A stretch of DNA of 44,842 nt from an uncultured Clostridia bacterium (GTDB lineage: Bacteria; Bacillota; Clostridia; Lachnospirales; CAMVHY01): the NCBI GenBank assembly GCA_947427385.1, contig CANEHT010000008.1:1-44842 (forward strand). The letters are read 5' to 3'. Made by a program: the position numbers and the translations under genes. Below, in pieces: positions 40,308 to 44,842 of this stretch. The first letter of the stretch is position 1. Each line of letters opens with the position of its first letter. The notes under the pieces are model-generated. The model was not told the DNA's origin and searched no databases. It saw nothing but the letters and a program-made list of their open reading frames with translations.

Positions 40308-41660
40308 TTAGCCTCCTAATTTTTCGCCAATTAAATAGAATGGCTTGCAATCGTTAATTTTAACATCAACGAATTTGCCAATCAAATTTTTTTCGCCGTA
40401 AAAATGTACCAAAACATTTTTGTCATTTCGGCCCGTAAGTTTGCCGTTATCATATTCTTCCACCAAAATTTTTTGTGTTTGCCCAAAATATTTTTTGTTT
40501 TTTTCCGCGATTATTGAATTCAAAATTTCGAGCAAGTTTGCAAATCGCGTTTTGATAATTTCAGCAGGAATTTGATTCAACATACGCGCAGCAGGCGTTC
40601 CTTCACGTTTTGAGTAAATAAAAGTGAATGCGCCGTCAAATTCAACTTGCTTTACTAAATCAATTGTGTTGGCAAAATCATCTTCACTTTCATTGGGAAA
40701 ACCAACGATTATATCGGTAGTCAAAGAAATGTCAGGGATGTTTGCTCGAAGTTTCTCAATTAATTCAAAATATTTTTCGCGTGTATATTTACGATTCATG
40801 AGTTTTAAAATGCGATTGCTTCCGGATTGCACAGGTAAATGTAAATGATGGCAGACCTTTTCGCAATCACGCATAGCAAAAATCAAATCATCTGACAAAT
40901 CTTTTGGATGTGAAGTCATGAAGCGAATCCGTTCAAGATTTTTGATTTCATTAATTTTTCGCAGTAGCGATGGGAAATTATCGCCACAATCTAATCCATA
41001 TGAATTGACATTTTGTCCGAGCAGCATAATTTCTTTTACGCCATCATCAACCAAAAATTTTATTTCGTCAAGAATATCTTGCGACTTTCGACTGCGCTCA
41101 CGCCCGCGTACGTACGGCACAATGCAATATGTACAAAAATTATTGCAACCGTAGATGACATTCACACTGGCTTTGAAAAAATATTTACGTTGTGGCGAAA
41201 AAGTTTCTTGATAATCTTTGGGCTCATTCCAAATATCTATGATTTGTGAATTTGTAATCATATTGTTAAAAAGTAATTGTGGAAATTTGTGAAAATTGAA
41301 CGTGCCGAAAACAACGTCAACAAATTTATATGAGTGACGAATTTTTTCGATAATATGATTTTGCTGCATCATACAGCCACACAAAATTATTTTCAGGTCA
41401 GGATTATTTTCTTTTTTATTTTTAAAATAGCCGAGATTACCGAACAATTTATCTTCGGGATTTTCGCGTACACAACATGTATTAAACAAAACTAAATCAG
41501 CGTCATTGGATTCAGTTATTTCATAGGCCATTGCGATAAGCATAGCGCATAATTTTTCGGAATCGTGCGCATTCATTTGACAACCAAAAGTATTTATCCG
41601 CGCCTTTTTATTTTTGCCGGCATTCATCTTGTAAATTTGTTCAATATAATAATCATTCAT
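40308..41660 (-). CDS. miaB: tRNA-2-methylthio-N6-dimethylallyladenosine synthase
   Basis: This 450-residue radical-SAM methylthiotransferase adds a methylthio group to the i6A made by MiaA. The N-terminal UPF0004 domain has the three cluster cysteines in TFGCQMNAHDSE, FNTCCVRE and LCGCMMQ. The radical SAM motif is GCNNFCTYCIVPYVRGRE. A TRAM domain lies at the end. The start at 41660 follows GGAG at six bases; the ATG four codons earlier overlaps that site. It lies between an exported protein gene and the SLH gene on the same strand. Confidence 0.97.
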   Translation of the reverse strand: MNDYYIEQIYKMNAGKNKKARINTFGCQMNAHDSEKLCAMLIAMAYEITESNDADLVLFNTCCVRENPEDKLFGNLGYFKNKKENNPDLKIILCGCMMQQNHIIEKIRHSYKFVDVVFGTFNFHKFPQLLFNNMITNSQIIDIWNEPKDYQETFSPQRKYFFKASVNVIYGCNNFCTYCIVPYVRGRERSRKSQDILDEIKFLVDDGVKEIMLLGQNVNSYGLDCGDNFPSLLRKINEIKNLERIRFMTSHPKDLSDDLIFAMRDCEKVCHHLHLPVQSGSNRILKLMNRKYTREKYFELIEKLRANIPDISLTTDIIVGFPNESEDDFANTIDLVKQVEFDGAFTFIYSKREGTPAARMLNQIPAEIIKTRFANLLEILNSIIAEKNKKYFGQTQKILVEEYDNGKLTGRNDKNVLVHFYGEKNLIGKFVDVKINDCKPFYLIGEKLGG

Positions 41661-41675
41661 AATTTTCTCCATGGA

Positions 41676-43112
41676 TTATTGACAGCGAACCAATTGCAAA
41701 CTATTTATCAATTTGCCGTCGCAATTTGTACAAAGAGTAACATCGAAAGTAACAATTTTACTTTCGTGTGGCTTGATTAGAAAATCAATAATTTTTTGCG
41801 TGGGCGGTTCAGATTTTAAAACACAAAGTGGATTTTTTTTCGCATAGATTGTTTTACTATTTTTGTAATATCTTTTTAACTCGACGGGGAAATTTTCAGT
41901 TGTGTCGACATGCGATTTAATCCGCACAGTTTCATCTGAGATGACAATAACATCTGAATCGGTTTGCAAATAATATTCAAGACGATAAGCTGAATCGGTT
42001 TGATTGTTCAATTTGATATTATAGCGATTAGTTGCGCCCCAATTGCCTAAATTACAAAAAGAAGTTGAATTTTCAGCGACAAATTCATTTGGCAAATCAG
42101 TATGTGAAGTGTCAAAGTGCCATAACTTTTCATCGTGATATTCAAATTTAAACATATCACTTTCCGAAATTATTGACGCTAAATTTTTACACGCATATGG
42201 ATTAAAATTCGTTACCCATTTTTCTGTGAGAGTGTAATCATTGGTAACTTGATTGTTTATCGCGACAGGAATATTTGACTCTGAATCTTCATTGATATCA
42301 TATTCCAAATTTGCTTGCAAAATGGTTGAACTATCAGCAATTCCTTTATAAAATCTATAACTTTTGACACCGTCACGAATTTCCGTGACAAATTTTCCAT
42401 CTTGAGCATTTTCATCGTAATTATTTATATCGGCGAACGCAGCAATTTTTACGAGCGCATCGCCGCTAACAATTTCAAAATTACTCAACAACAAAAAAAC
42501 TTGTCCGACAAACATAGTGGGATGTGATTCATGTGAATCACCTAATAGCCAAAATTTTTCGCCGGGCTTTATAATTATGTTGTTTTCAAAAATTTGTGGC
42601 AACGGTTTTGGTAGATGTGTTTCAAATTCATATTTACCATCTTGAATATAATCGGAGGCATCAAATTTTTTTTGAAAGTAATCGGAATAAGCATTTAGGC
42701 ACGACCAAGAGATATCATTTCGGTAAGGGGAGAGCGGTTCTGATTGCATTTGTGATTGTGGAATTTGCCAGCCCAATTTATTTATTTTAATGACTAAATT
42801 TTCGGGGCCATTATTACAAAATTCAACATCAATATGTAATTGAGTTCGGTCAGATAAATCAACTTTACTAATCATATTTCGTAGACTAACAAATAAATTG
42901 TATTCACCGGGATTTAAATTTTGTTTCATTAAAAGAGTTGGGGAGTCATTAAAAGTTGAGTCGGCTAAATCATTTTTAGTGATAAATTCGGGATTGTTGC
43001 AGTAAATAAATTTTGCGGTAGAGATAGGATGAAAGTCGAGATTAAGATTATCGGCGCAAACATTAATTGGTAGCGCGAATAAAATTAAAAATAAGGCCAA
43101 AAATTTTTTCAA
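41676..43112 (-). CDS. Exported protein of unknown function
   Basis: This 478-residue protein has a clear signal peptide (KKFLALFLILFALPINVCA, first 20 residues). The mature part seems all-beta and extracytoplasmic. Beta-sandwich-like stretches appear at about 70-190 (GEYNLFVSLRNMISKVDLSD...) and again near residues 320-475. It is rich in Asp, Asn and aromatic residues. A few cysteines are present, including CTNC near the end. No family is recognised. The TTG at 43112 is chosen as start because GGAGGG precedes it; a longer in-frame reading to 43313 would cross the divergent ECF gene. Its promoter (TTGTAA 43159-43154, 16 bases, TAAAAT 43137-43132) overlaps that of the ECF gene. Confidence 0.8.
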   Translation of the reverse strand: MKKFLALFLILFALPINVCADNLNLDFHPISTAKFIYCNNPEFITKNDLADSTFNDSPTLLMKQNLNPGEYNLFVSLRNMISKVDLSDRTQLHIDVEFCNNGPENLVIKINKLGWQIPQSQMQSEPLSPYRNDISWSCLNAYSDYFQKKFDASDYIQDGKYEFETHLPKPLPQIFENNIIIKPGEKFWLLGDSHESHPTMFVGQVFLLLSNFEIVSGDALVKIAAFADINNYDENAQDGKFVTEIRDGVKSYRFYKGIADSSTILQANLEYDINEDSESNIPVAINNQVTNDYTLTEKWVTNFNPYACKNLASIISESDMFKFEYHDEKLWHFDTSHTDLPNEFVAENSTSFCNLGNWGATNRYNIKLNNQTDSAYRLEYYLQTDSDVIVISDETVRIKSHVDTTENFPVELKRYYKNSKTIYAKKNPLCVLKSEPPTQKIIDFLIKPHESKIVTFDVTLCTNCDGKLINSLQLVRCQ

Positions 43113-43131
43113 TGCAACTCCCTCCGCATTT

Positions 43132-43159
43132 ATTTTATCATATAATGTGAAAATTACAA
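43132..43159. promoter_or_regulatory. Overlapping divergent promoters, exported protein and ecfA
   Basis: Minus strand: TTGTAA (43159-43154), 16 bases, TAAAAT (43137-43132). Plus strand: TATAAT at 43141-43146 with a poor -35. The two would compete for polymerase. Confidence 0.5.
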
Positions 43160-43171
43160 AGGAGATTTGCG

Positions 43172-43954
43172 ATGATAAAATTTGAGAACGTAACGCACAT
43201 TTATAATATGGGGACGTGCTACGAAAAAAAAGCACTCGATGATATAACAATAAATCTTGCTGAGAACGAAATGATTGGACTGATAGGTAAAAGTGGTTCG
43301 GGCAAGAGTACATTTATTCAACATTTTAATGGTTTATTAAAACCGACGAGTGGAAAAATTTCAATTGATGCGAAAAAAATTGGACTTGTTTTTCAATATC
43401 CAGAGCATCAAATTTTTGAGATGACAGTAGAAAATGAAGTTGGATTTGCAGTAAAAGATTCGAATGACAAAACAAAAAAAATTTTGGAAGCACTAAATGC
43501 GGTAGGATTATCCGAAACATATTTACATAAAAATCCGTTTGAGTTGTCGGGTGGCGAGAAAAGAAAAGTTGCAATCGCAAGCATTCTTATAATGCAACCG
43601 GAAATTTTAATTTTAGATGAGCCAACGGTAGGACTTGATGCGGAGACGCAAAAAAATATTTTACAGTACATAAAAAAAATGCACGAGCGATTAAAAATGA
43701 CGACAATAATTATTTCGCACGATATGGATGTGATAGCGGAGTTTACGCAAAAAACGATAGTAATGGATAGCGGGAAAATAATTTTTTACGGGCGAACGAG
43801 TGACGCATTTAATTTACCGAATATAAATTTGCCGATGACGAAGAAATTAGCGAAACTTTTACATACGGAAAAAATTGATATTCCGAGTGATATAATTTCA
43901 TTTGAAGATACGGTGAAATTTTTAGCTGAAAAAATTAAGGAGAAATCAAATTGA
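43172..43954 (+). CDS. ecfA: ECF transporter ATPase
   Basis: This 260-residue ABC ATPase of the energy-coupling factor class powers vitamin or metal uptake. Motifs are Walker A GKSGSGKST (about 38-46), Q-loop FQYPEHQIFE, signature LSGGEKRKVAIA, Walker B ILILDEPTVGLD and switch histidine IISHDMD. The FQYPEHQLF type is typical of EcfA. The gene overlaps ecfT by four bases. Only one ATPase gene is present, so it would act as a homodimer or with a partner coded elsewhere. AAGGAG precedes the start. Confidence 0.95.
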   Translation: MIKFENVTHIYNMGTCYEKKALDDITINLAENEMIGLIGKSGSGKSTFIQHFNGLLKPTSGKISIDAKKIGLVFQYPEHQIFEMTVENEVGFAVKDSNDKTKKILEALNAVGLSETYLHKNPFELSGGEKRKVAIASILIMQPEILILDEPTVGLDAETQKNILQYIKKMHERLKMTTIIISHDMDVIAEFTQKTIVMDSGKIIFYGRTSDAFNLPNINLPMTKKLAKLLHTEKIDIPSDIISFEDTVKFLAEKIKEKSN

Positions 43955-44739
43955 ATTTACAATTTTATCAAACGAAATCAGTAATACATGAATTAGATCC
44001 ACGCCTAAAATTTTTTACATTAATGCTGATATCGACAGAAATATTTTTTATCAAAGATATTTTTACGCAAATTTTAATATTGGCGGCGGTATTTTTTTGT
44101 ATATATTTATCGAAGATACCATTAAAGTTTTTTTTACATAGCATAAAAAATATCAGTTCGCTAATAATTTTGACATCGACGTTAAATATTTTTTTCATCA
44201 CGAATGGAAATACGGTATTCAAATTGTTTTTTATTCATATCACTGATTATGCAATAATGTTGACATTTCAAATGATATTGCGCATGATAATTTTAGTTTC
44301 ACTTTGCGCACTGGTAATATTTTCGACGCCGACGATTAAATTGACAGACGCATTGGTAAGTATTTTAATGCCGTTTGAAAAATTTTTACCGATAAATGAA
44401 ATCGCAATGATTATTTCAATTGCATTGAGATTTATTCCGGTTTTATCAAATGAATTTAACTTAATAAAGAAAGCACAAATGTCACGTGGTATAAATTTTA
44501 GCGACAAAAATTTTATTAATCGCATTAAAAATTATTTGTCACTTTTAATTCCAATTTTCGTATTGTCATTCAAGCGCGCAGATAATTTAGCATTAGCAAT
44601 GGATGCTCGCTGCTATAATCTAGCGGCAAAAAGAAACAGCTTGAAAAAATTAAAATTTCAAGCTGTTGATTTTATTGCAATTATTTTTTTGTGTATATTT
44701 CATTTTGTGATAAAAATTATTCTATCTCAGGTTCAATAG
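43951..44739 (+). CDS. ecfT: ECF transporter T component
   Basis: This 262-residue membrane protein has the pattern of EcfT: LDPRLKF near the start, about five transmembrane segments, and the two cytoplasmic coupling motifs AQMSRG and DNLALAMDARCYN that contact the ATPases. It transmits ATP-driven motion to interchangeable S components such as ThiT at 21548-22057. The start overlaps the ecfA stop, so translation is coupled. The 3' end overlaps a convergent gene by 23 bases. Confidence 0.93.
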   Translation: MNLQFYQTKSVIHELDPRLKFFTLMLISTEIFFIKDIFTQILILAAVFFCIYLSKIPLKFFLHSIKNISSLIILTSTLNIFFITNGNTVFKLFFIHITDYAIMLTFQMILRMIILVSLCALVIFSTPTIKLTDALVSILMPFEKFLPINEIAMIISIALRFIPVLSNEFNLIKKAQMSRGINFSDKNFINRIKNYLSLLIPIFVLSFKRADNLALAMDARCYNLAAKRNSLKKLKFQAVDFIAIIFLCIFHFVIKIILSQVQ

Positions 44740-44842
44740 GACCTTTTGCCATTGGAGGTTGCTCTTGTATAGAAGGTTGTTCTTGTGTAGAAGGTTGTTC
44801 TTGTGTAGAAGGTTGTTCTTGTGTAGAAGGTTGTTCTTGTGT
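44717..44842 (-). CDS. 3' end of a gene with a TQEQPS hexapeptide repeat tail (partial)
   Basis: Reading the minus strand inward from the window edge gives repeated TQEQPS units, then IQEQPPMAKGPIEPEIE and a TAA at 44719-44717. The frame is open to the edge. The repeat is encoded by an 18-base unit (44756-44842). Such Pro/Gln/Glu repeats usually form flexible tails or wall-spanning linkers. The body of the protein lies outside the window, so no function can be given. Confidence 0.72.
   Translation of the reverse strand, partial: TQEQPSTQEQPSTQEQPSTQEQPSIQEQPPMAKGPIEPEIE
44756..44842. repeat. 18-base tandem repeat (minisatellite)
   Basis: Units at 44756, 44774, 44792, 44810 and 44828 (the last cut by the window edge) share AGGTTGTTCTTGTGTAGA. 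The first unit has three changes. The period is a multiple of three and in frame with the minus-strand gene. Confidence 0.93.

Noticed and set aside
43113..43313. 67-residue N-terminal extension of the exported protein
   Set aside because: It would cross the divergent ecfA gene and hide the signal peptide. The TTG at 43112 has GGAGGG upstream.

Overview
This window reads as a chromosome segment from an AT-rich, endospore-forming Bacillota, probably Clostridia or Negativicutes. The pointers are a spoVS gene followed by a small acid-soluble spore protein gene, the ireB-ruvX-DUF1292-RNase J-ylbF run, KtrAB, an IleRS of the long type-2 kind, RqcP, a DUF6514 protein and an SLH-domain protein. The code is standard. 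TTG start codons preceded by good ribosome binding sites are common. Most promoters follow one pattern: a TTGnnn -35, a 17-base spacer ending in TGn, and a TAnnAT -10.

Layout. 1-110: frameshifted tail of an IS3/IS150-type insertion sequence. 114-1199: secreted SH3/NlpC-P60 hydrolase. 1347-3218: thrS. 3276-8365: four tandem BspA-type leucine-rich-repeat (LRR) genes, each with its own promoter and terminator and each followed by a decayed copy of the thrS 3' end. 8556-8978: spoVS and a short SASP gene. 9158-17385, minus strand: mutL-miaA-methionine gamma-lyase-like-ileS-dacF. 17495-25669: a lineage-specific block of five unrecognised membrane proteins with no signal peptide, in two paralogous groups plus one related single gene, around a thiT and an M23 peptidase gene. 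25779-30996, minus strand: SpoVD/FtsI-type PBP, a small repeat protein, a SpoU-type methyltransferase and KtrAB. 31136-31165: three DnaA-box matches. 31237-36879: ribosomal/ssb operon, rpmB, DUF6514, the ireB-to-ylbF operon and a DivIVA-like protein. 37056-38461: HU, rqcP and folD. 38463-43112, minus strand: an exported unknown, miaB and an SLH protein. 43172-44739: an ECF ATPase and T component, which could energise the ThiT substrate-binding component encoded at 21.5 kb. 44717-44842: 3' end of a minus-strand gene ending in a TQEQPS hexapeptide repeat.

How the genes work together. Housekeeping operons (translation, mismatch repair, tRNA modification, RNA turnover, K+ uptake, one-carbon metabolism) enclose two expanding accessory blocks. 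Both blocks consist of single-gene units with their own promoters, signs of recent tandem duplication, no Sec signal peptides, and acidic low-complexity C-terminal tails. Several tails carry a short PLL or PLF element. This shared architecture is the best candidate for an undescribed system. Calling these proteins exported or host-directed is inference only. No secretion machinery is visible here.
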